From Rutidosis leptorrhynchoides (Eukaryota; Streptophyta; Magnoliopsida; Asterales; Asteraceae): DNA of 64,000 bases. The stretch lies in NCBI RefSeq assembly GCF_046630445.1, contig NC_092339.1:78391501-78455500 (forward strand). The letters run 5' to 3'. A program made the translations under genes and the position numbers. This document shows, one piece after another, positions 40,272 through 51,136 of this stretch. The stretch's first letter is position 1; every line of letters starts with the position of its first letter. Under the pieces are notes generated by a model that saw nothing but the letters and a program-made list of their open reading frames with translations, ran no database searches and was not told the DNA's origin.

Positions 40272-41098
40272 TATATGTATATTCCAAGTATTACGTACTA
40301 TTATACAATGTTTTCTAATTTTGCTCCTCCATATAACAACAATTTATATCTCATAATAATAAACAATTCAAAGTTTAACATCTCTCTACATATCTAATGC
40401 TTTAATTAGTTATACAGAATTAAATTTTTTTTTTTATTGCTGTTTGTACAATTAACTTCATTATTTTTATTAGTTAAGTAAATTTGTGCGCAATTCACAA
40501 GCATTTTTTGTCATCCTTTAACGAAAATATGTTAATACTCTAGGTTATAACATCATGTATAGTTGTAATATATGTTTTAATGTTACTGATAAAAAAAATA
40601 AACGTAGGTGTTGATCGATTTTGACCCCCGTAAATGATAACTTCAAGCTCCGTCACTGTTCATATCCATTAGTTTCTTATTACGCTGTAAACCCTAACAA
40701 TTGACGTTACAATGTTTACAACTTATACACTATTTGAAGTATAGTGATGATTCTGCGACGTATCAGAAATATTTTGATATAAACGGTTAGTCATTGTTTT
40801 CTGATGTCAATTACAATATATATGTCATATATGAAAGATATTATGTTTCAGGAAAATAATGAAAGATATATGTCATTATTATTATTGTTTGTAATCAGCA
40901 ATAGTCTTATTGTTTCCTTCTATAGATTAGAATATATATATGAAATATATTACATTTTATGATAATATTGATAATAATACGTTTTATGATATTTTTTGGT
41001 AGATAGATATGAGAATTGTTTTACGATTAAATCATGGTGGTAGGTTTAGAGATCCTTCAAGAAAGGACTATGTTGGTGGTAAAATCACTTATTTTGAT
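40272..41098. other. Intergenic, no gene or clear repeat seen
   Basis: AT-rich DNA with only short chance frames. Nothing could be named. Confidence 0.5.
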
Positions 41099-41101
41099 TT
41101 A

Positions 41102-41766
41102 GACCATTCGTAACGGTAGGGGGCGTGAGTTGGGGGCGTGAGTTGCTTTTTGATGACTAGAACGTGTGAGTTGTTTGAGTGAAGTAGTGGTGGTGTGGGT
41201 TTGTGGTGTGGGTTAGTGGTGTGAGTTAGTGGAAAGCTGATGTGACATTTTATTTTTAATTTTTTCTGTTTTATTTATTTATTAAACCTTACTACGAGTA
41301 ATAAATAATACTCTATGCCTAAGTTAAAATTAGGGAGTAATATAATACTCCGTAACTAAGTTAACATTAAAATTAAAATCAATATGCATATGTATGCTGA
41401 TATCCGTATTTATTTTTATTTATTTATTACATACACACTCACCTACCTTTATCTTCTCTCCCCAATATCTATCTTCAACTCCATATCCATGGAGACACTG
41501 AAACTTAAATTTCCATTTTCTTCTTTTATTTCATGGTAGCTAGAATTGACATGGGACCCACTCACTGCCCAAATTAGCCATCCAGGTCGCGTCACGTAGA
41601 CTATCCACCCTCCCACACCCGTCTCTTTGCGCGTTGCCAAGCCACGCACCAAACTGCTGCCCCTCTTCCCGCCCCCTTCCCCAAGCGCCGCTACTCCATC
41701 GGGGTGAGCGTGGCCGGTTGCCACGTCGGCTCCCACGGCGTGAGCCCACCCCCGTTACAACCGGTC
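41102..41766. mobile_element. Nonautonomous PIF/Harbinger element, TTA target repeat
   Basis: TIRs are GACCATTCGTAACGG and, at the right, GACCGGTTGTAACGG in reverse complement. TTA lies on both sides (41099-41101, 41767-41769). The first ~180 bp are nearly the same as the first ~180 bp of the next element, and the GC-rich right ends also resemble each other (GCGTGGCCGGTTGCCAC). It looks like a deletion derivative of the same family. It has no transposase. Confidence 0.85.
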
Positions 41767-42126
41767 TTAGACCATTCGTAACGGTAGGGGGCGTGGGTTG
41801 GGGGCGTAGGTTGCTTTTTGATGACTAGGACGTGTGAGTGGTTTGAGTGAAGTAGTGGTTGTGTGGGTTTGTGGTGTGGGTTAGTGGAAAGCTGATGTGG
41901 CATTTTATTTTTAATTTTTTCTGTTTTATTTATTTCTTTTTTGAATTTAGTATTAATATTTTTAAATTTAAAATTTAAAATTCAAAATAAACGGCTATAA
42001 AAATCCGACCGTTTTTTTTTTTTTTTTTTAAATGATACTTTTCACCTATAAATACACCCACATACCCAACTCATTTCACACACTTCACTACTCAACTCAA
42101 AATCAAACCACTTTCAATCAGTCAAA

Positions 42127-42555
42127 ATGAAAACAATTCCCCCAATGATTGTTGCATACGATGTTCATTACGGGGGTGATTTCCGTAATCATTACAAGGT
42201 CTACAAGTTTGGCAAAAAAATTTCATTCGAAGGAATCGATATCCGTGATGTTGGTTTAGACGATCTGCTAGCCTTTCTGAAGGCAAATGTACCGTGTGAA
42301 TACACGGGTGTGATGTTTTTTGAAGACGATTATGATGATGAGATGGAGGCAAGCTATCTTCGTACCTACGATCAATGGTACGGGATAAAAGATACCATTG
42401 AAGATCGTGGTAACCGCATTACTCTGTATGTGGTTAATGAAGATGAAGAAACGTTGGGTTGGCGTTACATCGATGAAGCAAACGAAGAAGAAAAAGAAGA
42501 ACCGGTGGCTCCAGAGTACGACACAGATGGTCGTTTTTTTGATGAACTCTACTGA
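42127..42555 (+). CDS. PIF/Harbinger accessory ORF, PB1-like (MuDR N-terminal-like), 142 aa
   Basis: An intact acidic 142-aa protein. Residues 6-70 (PPMIVAYDVHYGGDF, then VYKFGKKISFEGIDIRDVGL and DDLLAFLKANVP) follow the strand-strand-helix order of the PB1-like domain at the N-terminus of plant MuDR transposases, including the HYGG/HHGG signature. Residues about 72-110 give FFEDD and ITLYVVNEDEE, again in PB1-like order, and an acidic tail follows. PIF/Harbinger elements normally pair the transposase with a Myb/SANT-type ORF, and no such motif is seen here. A diverged copy lies in the element at 55208-57093. A TATA-like CTATAAATA is at 42046-42054. The start is the first ATG after it. A role as transposase partner is inferred from position only. 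Confidence 0.7.
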   Translation: MKTIPPMIVAYDVHYGGDFRNHYKVYKFGKKISFEGIDIRDVGLDDLLAFLKANVPCEYTGVMFFEDDYDDEMEASYLRTYDQWYGIKDTIEDRGNRITLYVVNEDEETLGWRYIDEANEEEKEEPVAPEYDTDGRFFDELY

Positions 42556-42778
42556 ATTCATCAAAATTTGTGTTGTGTTTTAAGATCTTATGTTGTATTT
42601 CAGTTTAATTTAGTTCTTGTTTAAAAATGTAACCGTTGGTGTGTTCAATAAAAGTGATGTTTAAAAATAAAATTACATTACTCAATAAGTAAACACGAAT
42701 AACATTAATTAAAAATACTGAAATTAAAAATTACATAATTTAAAAATCTTAAAAACGAAACTAGAAATACATAACAAA

Positions 42779-44092
42779 TTACTCAATAATATTAGCGGTA
42801 CGAAAGTAAGGTGATAAGTTCCAAACGTGCTCGGTTAAATCTGCCTCTAACTGTTTGTGAACTTGCCTATCTCTTATTTCCTTAACCATTGCATCTCGAT
42901 CCCTCAAATCCCTGAGTAACCGACGTGGTGGGTTCCGTTGTATCATTCTTTCTTCTTTCTTCCCAATAACAAACCCGTTATTTTCTTGAATCATGTTATG
43001 TAATACGATACACGCATACATATGTCTTCTTATTTTGTTGAAGTCCAAAGATCTCGCCGGAGTTTTTAACATTTGAAATCTACCCTGTAATACTCCAAAT
43101 GCACGCTCAATATCTTTTCTCGCACTTTCTTGAAACCTTTTAAATTTTTTCCGCGGTTCGTCAGTTGGAGAATGGGGAGCTTTGACCAACATTGCCCAAT
43201 CGGGGTATATACCATCACCTAGGTAATAAGCTCTTTCGTAGTGATGGCCGTTAACATCGAATGGTGAAGGTGGAGCAGTTCCATTTTTAATGGTGTTGAA
43301 CAATGGTGAATAATTTAAAACGTTAATGTCGTTGTTCGCACCCGCCATACCAAAGAATGCATGCCATATCCACAAATCTTGCGAGGCGACTGCTTCAAGC
43401 ATAATGGACGGGCCTTTTTTATCTCCTCTAGTATATTGACCTTGCCACGCAATTGGACAATTCTTCCACTCCCAATGCATACAATCAATACTACCAAGCA
43501 TACCCGGTAAACCATGTTTTTGGGCATGAAAATTATACAGCCGAGCAATATCTTCGGCTGTTGGTTTTCTCAAGTACTGTCTAGCAAACAAATGAAACAC
43601 GCATTTACAAAAATTATCTAAACATAAAGCAGCTGTTTTCTCACCAATTTTTATGTATTCGTCATGTAAATCAGGTGTAGTTCCATACGCCATTTGACGT
43701 ATGGCCGCCGTGCATTTTTGTAGTATCATCAAACTTTGACGACCAGTAGCATCGGGACGTTCCCTAAAAAACATAAAATAATCGGGAATATCGCTACTAT
43801 TAAAGTTAGATATACCTTCGATGATACGGAGAAATAATTCACGACTCATTCGATAACGTCGCCTAAAGTTCTTTTCCGTATAGTTTGGAGTTTCAGAAAA
43901 ATAATCGTTGTATAACCTCACTGCCGCATCTTCACGATCCCTTGGAATATAGGTACGGGGGCGAGGGACTCGTGAACTTGAAGCTTCTCCCTCGACATCT
44001 TCGTCCGCCAAACTACTAATAAAATTATATATTTTTTCATCATCCGAATCGTCATCAATAATAAATTCGAGCATTTTGAATGTTTTATCCAT
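42779..44092 (-). CDS. PIF/Harbinger transposase (HARBI1-like DDE nuclease), 437 aa
   Basis: An intact DDE-superfamily (DDE_Tnp_4) transposase expected to cut and join the element's ends in the nucleus. The catalytic triad can be placed at D203 (GSIDCMHWEW), D255 (GANNDINVLN) and E329 (ARKDIERAFGVLQGRF). N-terminal residues 70-140 carry a FRRRYRMSRELFLRI helix-turn-helix-like block typical of plant PIF transposases. The C-terminus (QVHKQLEADLTEHVWNLS) is also conserved in the fragment at 55882-56115. About 440 aa is a usual length. A TATA-like sequence lies about 80-90 bp upstream on the - strand. Its 3' end faces the accessory ORF across about 220 bp. Confidence 0.93.
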   Translation of the reverse strand: MDKTFKMLEFIIDDDSDDEKIYNFISSLADEDVEGEASSSRVPRPRTYIPRDREDAAVRLYNDYFSETPNYTEKNFRRRYRMSRELFLRIIEGISNFNSSDIPDYFMFFRERPDATGRQSLMILQKCTAAIRQMAYGTTPDLHDEYIKIGEKTAALCLDNFCKCVFHLFARQYLRKPTAEDIARLYNFHAQKHGLPGMLGSIDCMHWEWKNCPIAWQGQYTRGDKKGPSIMLEAVASQDLWIWHAFFGMAGANNDINVLNYSPLFNTIKNGTAPPSPFDVNGHHYERAYYLGDGIYPDWAMLVKAPHSPTDEPRKKFKRFQESARKDIERAFGVLQGRFQMLKTPARSLDFNKIRRHMYACIVLHNMIQENNGFVIGKKEERMIQRNPPRRLLRDLRDRDAMVKEIRDRQVHKQLEADLTEHVWNLSPYFRTANIIE

Positions 44093-44716
44093 TATGAAAT
44101 TTTATAGTATTTGTAAATAAGAAAGGAAAAGTAAGGAGGAAAGAAATGTATATAGAATGAGTAAAATGGGTGTGTATATATAGGATAAATAATATTGGAT
44201 TAAATTTTTTTTTTTTTTAATTTGCCCAAATTGCAACGGATACATTGAAAATTAATTAAAAAAATTGCCAAGTGTCCCAATCAATTTCACCCACTCCCGT
44301 TACCACCCCCGCCGCCTACCCACGCCACCACCGCCGCCCCCAGCCACGCCCCGCTACCTCCTTCCTCCCTGCGTGGCCGGTTGCCACATCACCACTCACG
44401 GCGTGGCCGTGCTCCCGTTACAAGTCGTCTTAGTAGATACAAACACTTTTTGTTTTTAATAGTTGAAAGATATGTTAGACGATTTGGGTTATGATGGTAG
44501 TAGTCAATGGCGAGCCTAAAGCATGTGAAGTGGGGTCCTATGACTTCACTATTAATATAAAAATTAATATAAAGTACTTATCAAATTGTATAGAATACTA
44601 CTGAAATTAACTACTAGACTTCATATATTTTTACAATTTATGATTTTTTAAAAGTAAATAACCACTAAAAATATTCTTTAAATATAATTAACTTTGAAAA
44701 AAAAATTTAGAACCCC

Positions 44717-45226
44717 ATGAAGATTCATCATGAATTTGCCATTGGTAGTAGTGGAACGTATTATCACTTTCTGAGATCATATACTGACCTTGATTATGGG
44801 TTACAAACTCTCTGTAATGATTGTGACATCTACTTTTTAATATCTCATGTAAAGGAAAATAAAGAGTTGTGTGTCTACACCGAACATGAGTACAACATAA
44901 TCAATGATGATGATGTTCATGTGCTACCTAAAGATGAGAATAAAGGTGAAGTAATTGTGTGTAAGAAAGAACCTGAAAAAAGTATATTAACCGGAACTGT
45001 ACTAAAGGAGAGTGAATCAAATGATGTGGACAAGGACGATAGTGATGATGATTACATTGTGCATGAGAATAAAACTATTGCCGATTATGAAATAGATATG
45101 AAAGATTTCAAGTATAGTGTGGATGAGGATAATGAGTTTATGTGTAATGTTGCTTCATCAAAACATGAGGTAACTGATGACTCTGTCGAAATAGAGGTCT
45201 TGAATAATAAATTTCGTACAAATTAA
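44717..45226 (+). pseudogene. MULE (MuDR-type) transposase N-terminal fragment, PB1-like
   Basis: The segment YYHFLRSYTDLDYGLQTL, then a CNDCDI block and ELCVYTEH, is the second half of the PB1-like domain that begins plant MuDR transposases. Residues before it (MKIHHE) look like the domain's very start, so about 50 residues between seem deleted. An acidic, Asp/Ser-rich linker follows, as usual before the MuDR zinc-finger and MULE transposase domains, but the frame ends and neither domain appears downstream. No TIRs were found. It is a dead remnant. Confidence 0.65.
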
Positions 45227-46080
45227 AAAAATTTAAATAGTCTACCTAGTGTTCATACATACTTTATCTGAGCATCCCCAAATTAACGACCCGGGTTTTT
45301 AGATGTACAAAGTATTGCTCGTCTTCCGCAAAAATAATTCATCTTTTTAATTAGGGTTTGCAATTAGTGATGTTGCGTATAAATTTTGTTAATTTAAATT
45401 GAGGAATGGAATCGTGGATATAAAGATAGGTAAGTCGACGCATTATAACAAGAACTAGACAGAAAGATTGGAATAACCTCACGTGACTAGTACATGTTGC
45501 CATCTAACGTTAGATTTTAACAGACGTTAGTGTATTGGACTGTCAGCAACAACACTGCAAACCACAAGGATTGTCATATCAAGAAAAATCAGTGTCTATT
45601 GGGACATTTTTAGCAAACTACGGGGACTGTTGGTGCAATTTTGTCTAAAATAATCTTTTGAACAACAATCCTTAAAACCATCATTAACAAACTTAAGTGT
45701 GTTGTTCGCAACAATTAATATTGATTTTTTATGGCGGTTATTGATTATTGAACATATAATATATTTATGCACCTAGTTTTACGATAACAAGTTATCGTTA
45801 AATATAAAATTAATATATTATTTGTATATGTATACTCTTGTGACTTTAACATCTACATGTTCATATTCGCGATAAAACGAGGTTTTAAAGAACATCATAC
45901 CGTAAATTAATTAGTCAATGCTTCCAACGTCAAATTAATTTCGTCCAAATTTAATTTATATCACCGTTAAAGAATGTTAGTCAACATGAAAAAACATTTT
46001 GCCTTTTGAGTTCAAGTATGATAAACTAAAGTGTAGGGGGTAAAAAGGTAATTTTTCTATAAGTTGAGTAAAATGAAAAG
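45227..46080. other. Intergenic region before the PPR gene
   Basis: No coding feature is seen. It should hold the PPR gene's promoter, but no TATA box could be singled out. Confidence 0.4.
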
Positions 46081-46486
46081 CCCTAGCAAAAGCCTCTGCT
46101 TGGTCACTGTTTTCTGTACTCAACGAAATCGGAACTCTCAGCCCCATTGATTTCAGGTTAAAATTCGTTCATTCACAAAACATTTTTTATATTATAGATT
46201 CGTATAATGTTACTTGTTTGCATTTGCTATTGAATATTATGATTATTCTATGATTATTACTATCGTTTGCAGCTAATTTTAGTGTAAATTTGTTAATGTT
46301 AATTCTAGGGTTTCGTAAATACGGCTTTTGTTAGATACATAATAAATACATAAATAATGTGTTTCAGTTTGTTAGAAATTGCATTTTACAGCATGTATAA
46401 TAACGTTATTGAATATCTGGTAGGCTGATTTTGATTTTTCTATTTGTGTTGTTGCTGTTGTGAAAGCAGATCGAAGTTATCGAAAA

Positions 46487-49256
46487 ATGAATTTGAGGAA
46501 TTTTTTATTTCGGATACCGATTAACAAGGCGTCTAGGCGTAACGGTAGAGTTGTGTCATGGAGTTATAGACAGATTAGCACAACTCGTTGCGTTACCCCT
46601 GTGTTTTACGCAGCAGATACCAGTGTCAAAAACAGTATAACGCCGATGGCACATTCGTTATTTTATAGATTCATTCACGCCGGTCAAGAAACTGTTTCGA
46701 GTGGTGGTAAAGGCATAGTGAGTGTATCTGGGGACTCAGAGGATGATGATAATGCTGTTATGAATGAGTTTTTATCTCGATTTGTTTGGATTATGAGAGG
46801 AAAACTTACTGAGGTTTATACAGATGCTGATAAGAACGCAATTGATGCTATGCTTCGTATAATCGTTGGGAAGGTTGTTGAGATGAATATGCAGGGTTGT
46901 CTCGACCAGTCTTCGGTGTCACATGAATTTAGTGAGGATTTGTGGAACACTGTGTGGGAGGTTAGTAATGTGGTTTTAGAGGATATGAAGAAGGCTATGA
47001 AGAAGGAGAAAATGAAGAGTTTTCTTCATTCTGAAGAAGTTAAAGAAATGGCTAGGTTTGCTGGTGAGATAGGAATCCGAGGGGACTTGCTTAGAGAACT
47101 TAGGTTTAAATGGGCTCGTGAGAAATTCGAGGATAGTGAGTTTTATGAGTTAATGGAGCGTATGCGACAAGAGGGTAAAGAACCAGAAGTTGAAACTGAA
47201 ATTCTTGAAGCTTCTGAAAGTGGTATGGAGGGAGTAAATGTTGATGATGATGATGATAAGGAAGTTTCTTTACCTAAAAGAAGTGGAAAGATAAAGTACA
47301 ATATTTATGGTCTTGATCTTTCAAAGCCAAAATGGTCTGAAGTGGCTGAACAAATTCATGAGAGGGGTGAATCTATTTGGCCTAAGGAACCGAAACCTAT
47401 TTCTGGGAAATGCAAGATTGTTACCGAGAATATACTGTCATTGCAAGGGGATGATGACCCGGCCCCACTGATTTCGGAATGGAAAGAACTGCAACAACCT
47501 ACCAGGGTTGACTGGATTGGACTTCTTGAAAGATTAAAAGAGAAGAATGATCAATTATATCTTAAGGTATTTAGCATTCCCCCTTCATTATTGGTAATAC
47601 ATTGACAGGAGCATAGTTCTGTTTTATATTGCAGTATAGAAGTAAATTGCGAAAGCTTAATTACCTCTCCATAGTCTGTAGGAACAAGCAGTGGCGGTAC
47701 CAGAAATTTTTTTCACCGCGGGCGAATTTTTTTCCTAAAGCGTACCAACTTTTTTAGATAAAATATGGAGGCTTTTGGGCAAAATACGGAAGTTTTTGGG
47801 TAAAATATGGAGATTTTTGGGTAAAATACGGAGGTTTTAGACAAAATATGTAGGCTTTAGGGGCAAAATATGAAAACTTTTGGCCAAGAAATAAATCCAT
47901 CGAGGAAAATGAAAAAAATCCAAAATTTTTGCATTAAAAATTACAAATCCACTGAGGGCGGGTGCCCTCGCCTGCCCTTTCTAGTTACGCCCCTGGGAAC
48001 AAGCATCATTATATTCACCTGTTATTTTCTATCTCTGTACACTATTTTGATTTTTGTGATCTGCCATGAAACTTGAAAAGTTATAGTTTTGTTACTGAAA
48101 GTTTAGACCCATGTCTTGATGGTAGCAAACTAGAGTTTCTATCAAAATATTTTATTTTTTTATAATCTCCGTGACACTTTGTTTTTTATAGGTTGCTGAA
48201 CTTTTACTTGACGAAGAATCATTTGAAACTGATGTAAGAGATTATTCACAACTAGTGGCTGCCAATGCCAAGCTGAACCAGTTTGATGCAGCTGAAAGAA
48301 TCATTAACAAGATGCACGAAAAGGGCATAGTACCTGATATCCTAACAAAAACTACTATGGTTCATATGTATAGTAAATCAGGCAACTTGGCTCTCGCAAA
48401 ACAGACTTTTGAAAGTTTAAGAAGCCAAGGGTTCCAACCTGATCGCAACGTTTACAACTCGATCATCATGGCATATGTTAATGCTGGTGATCATAAGTCA
48501 GCTGAATCCGAGTTGCGAATCCTAGAGTCAAACCATTCAAAATCATCAGAAGATATATACTTAGCTGTTCTTCAGGCATATGCTCAACAAGGTGACCCTG
48601 CTGGTGCTGAAAGAATTGTGAACCGAATGTCTTTTGCGGGCTATCAACCTAGCCGTGAGTCCTTGACGTTTCTAGTCGAGGCTTATAGTCGAAAAGGCCA
48701 TCCGGATGATGCAAGAAAACATTTTGATGACATCATCAAAATGGGGTATAAACCTGATGATAAGTGTATTGCAAGAATGATTCAAGCGTATGCTCAAAAG
48801 AATTATTTGGATCAGGGATTGTCTCTTTTATTACAACTTGAAAAAGACGGGATCGAGCATGGTCCCGCCACTTATTCGGTACTTATCGATTGGCTTGGTA
48901 AGTTGCAATTGATTGATGATGTAGAGGGATTAATGAAAAAGTTTAATGAAAAAGGTATTTCTCCATCGCTTGATGTTCATATAAGTTTATGTGATATGTA
49001 TTCTCGAGTTGGTCAAGAAAAGAAAGCCCTTCAAGCTCTTGGTGTTATTGAAGCTAATAAAGAGAAATTGAGTTCGAATGAATTTGAAAAAGTTATAAGA
49101 TCTCTTGGTGCGGGTAAATTTTGGAAAGATGCTGAACGAGTACGTGATTTGATGATAGATCGGGGGTTTACACCGTCTGTAGATCTGAATATGAGCTTAC
49201 AGGCTTCTCGAATGTTCGACTCCAACAATAAGAAACCATCAAGGAAGTTATTTTAG
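46487..49256 (+). CDS. NFD5: PPR protein, NFD5-like, mitochondrial, 714 aa, one coding intron
   Basis: Exons are 46487-47566 and 48192-49256, joined in phase 0 (LYLK then VAELLLDEESF) with GT (47567) and AG (48191). I chose the ATG at 46487: the frame runs a few codons further up, but GCAG at 46466-46469 looks like a 5'UTR splice acceptor, its donor near 46157. Residues 1-40 (MNLRNFLFRIPINKASRRNG) are Arg/Ser-rich without acids, fitting a mitochondrial presequence. Residues 41-360 are mostly helical with an acidic patch (DDDDDK). From about residue 378 there are nine 35-residue P-type PPR motifs. The exon junction and the repeats match my memory of Arabidopsis NUCLEAR FUSION DEFECTIVE 5 (At1g19520), a mitochondrial protein needed for polar nuclear fusion. 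PPR proteins bind RNA; the target here is unknown. The intron contains a hAT MITE. Confidence 0.85.
47689..47995 (+). mobile_element. hAT-type MITE in the PPR intron
   Basis: Ends CAGTGGCGGTACCA and TAGTTACGCCCCTG (inverted repeats), with perfect 8-bp target repeats GGAACAAG (47681-47688 and 47996-48003). The interior has five to six tandem units of about 20 bp (TTTTGGGTAAAATATGGAGA-like). Half of the 625-bp intron is this insert. Splice sites are untouched. Confidence 0.9.
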
Positions 49257-50815
49257 ATGATATAAGTTGATGATTTTGTCATGATTCTTCTACTGCAAAC
49301 AGTGCGAACATCGTGAACTGAGATTGGTGTGATGTCTCTAGAAAAGTTTGTTGTTATTAGTTATAATCAGAGTTTTATGTTTGAAGTTGTTTACATGATC
49401 TTGCATTGTTTGCGCTTTTGCTATATTCAGATAAGACTAATGTTATGTTACACTCCATTCGGTTTTCAACATAAAGTTAATCATGAGAGTTGGTGTTTAT
49501 TACTGTTTAAAGCATATTATTTTGATCCTGTTTTCGTGACTGTATGTTATAAATAATCATGAGATACTTATGGATGGTTGTAACGAGTAACATGTACCTG
49601 CGCTTCGCTGCCGGGAAAAAAGGTTGAAAAAAAAGGTCTCAAAGAAGGTTAGAAAAAATAAGTCAAAAAAAGGCGATTTACCATACCCCCGAAGTTGGGG
49701 GTAAACACAAAACTACCATCGCGAACAGTAAACCCGTTGGGCTCTTTTAGTTAGGGGTATATTCAAAACATTATCTTATAGTTGTCAGTAAAACTTGCCA
49801 AGTTGCCATTGTTTTATCTTCCAGCCCTTTTAATTAAAGGTGGTAATATGTATGGGTCAGGTTGTTCTATCCGGTAGGCTTTGAAAAATGGGCAGCTAAG
49901 GCTAACTGAGAATACATTTCTTCATGTTTTGTAGTATTATTTTAGATAGTTAATGAGTTTTGTTTAGTTAAGATAGTTATATTGGTGCAAGAAATATCTC
50001 ATAATTTAAAAGGGCTCTAGGACTTTGTATACTTGAATTACCGGTTGGGCGTCTTTATATTTGACTTGCTTTGTATTTGCTTAAGTTGCAGGTTTCTGCC
50101 AAGGAGAATATTACATTGAATGTTTTCACACTCTACCAATAACTTGCATTTGGACCTCATATCAGGCACGGTAATTGTCTGCCATGGATTCCTCCGTAAG
50201 GAAATATATTAGTCTATCTTAGAAGCGCAATATCAGCTATGATGTGAACTTTTTGTATCTTATTCCCATATCTCTGAGCATAAAATGTCTGTATACTTGT
50301 ATGTTTCTTGATGGCTTTTCATGAAATTATTAAGCTTGTGGAGGAGATTTGAACACTCCAAAATATGGATGAGTTACAATGTTGACTTACGTTGTCTAAG
50401 CGCATTCATGGATATGAAACTTTTATGAAGGGAACCAGGGTGATGCGCATCACTTCTTAGTTTTAGAGATTTAATGCTAAAACAATACGTTTATGTATAT
50501 TTGTTGAGCTGGCAACATGGCTGGGGCAGATAGGTTGGGTAATGATCCGAATGGAATGGTTAATCCTTTCTTGATTTTAATAAAAAGTTATAGTTGTTAT
50601 AGTTAATGTGTTATATATTTGATATATAATATAATATAATACAACGGTTGAACAGATAAAGTTTTTATGCCCAGATTATTGGGAAAAATGAAAATTTTTA
50701 TTTGGATGTACGCAGATCACACTCGATATGTTGCTAGTTATGTTCGTGTTTTAGACCTCTTGTGACGATATATGTACACAAACAACCGGCTATCTTAGGA
50801 TTGTTATGATATATT
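49257..50815. other. Downstream of PPR gene: 3'UTR and intergenic DNA
   Basis: The first 250-300 bp are probably the PPR 3'UTR. A short G/C-rich phrase (CCTGCGCTTCGCTGCCGGG, near 49600) followed by a purine-rich run resembles 38196-38390 in style. No gene is seen. Confidence 0.4.
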
Positions 50816-50823
50816 ATTATGAG

Positions 50824-51128
50824 CAGTGGCGAAACTAGGATTTCTTTCACCGGAGGCAATAAAAAAAAAATTAATCGTAGCAATTTTTTTGGACAAAATT
50901 TGAAGATTTTAGGATAAAAGTTGGATATTTTGGGGCAAAATTTGAAAATTTTGGGGCAAAAGTTGAAGAATTTGGGGCAAAATTTGAAGGTTTTGGGGCA
51001 AAATATGTAGGTTTGAGGGCAAAAAATAAAATCTACCGGGGGCAAAGTCGAAAAACCCAAAATTTTTACACTGAAAAAAAAACCACCGGGGGCGGCCGCC
51101 CCCCTGCCCCTTAACACTTTCGCCCCTT
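50824..51128 (+). mobile_element. hAT-type MITE between PPR gene and RER1
   Basis: Ends CAGTGGCGAAACTA and CACTTTCGCCCCTT, with perfect 8-bp target repeats ATTATGAG (50816-50823, 51129-51136). It has the same internal tandem units (TTTTGGGGCAAAATTTGAAG). The Phe/Cys/Pro frames on the - strand are just the translation of these units. Confidence 0.9.
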
Positions 51129-51136
51129 ATTATGAG

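Larger units (their letters stand above)
41770..44429 (-). mobile_element. Complete PIF/Harbinger element with transposase and PB1-like ORF
   Basis: TIRs are GACCATTCGTAACGG (left) and GACGACTTGTAACGG (right, reverse complement), with TTA at 41767-41769 and 44430-44432. It carries two intact convergent ORFs: a small accessory ORF on the + strand and a DDE transposase on the - strand. Each has a TATA-like box about 70-90 bp before its start. TIRs, target repeats and both ORFs are all intact, so it may still be active or only recently silenced. Confidence 0.9.

Noticed and set aside
41449-41828. Several frames in the GC-rich end of the short PIF element
   Set aside because: They lie in TIR and subterminal sequence on both strands and match no protein family I know.
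42268-42564. - strand frame over the accessory PIF ORF
   Set aside because: It is a shadow of the + strand 142-aa ORF, which has a conserved homologue and a TATA box.
44265-44459. Pro-rich frame at the right TIR of the PIF element
   Set aside because: It comes from C-rich terminal sequence, spans the TIR, and has no homologue in the related copy.
50880-51010. Regularly spaced repeats that might suggest a CRISPR-like array
   Set aside because: Units are directly adjacent and degenerate, without unique spacers, inside a plant MITE.
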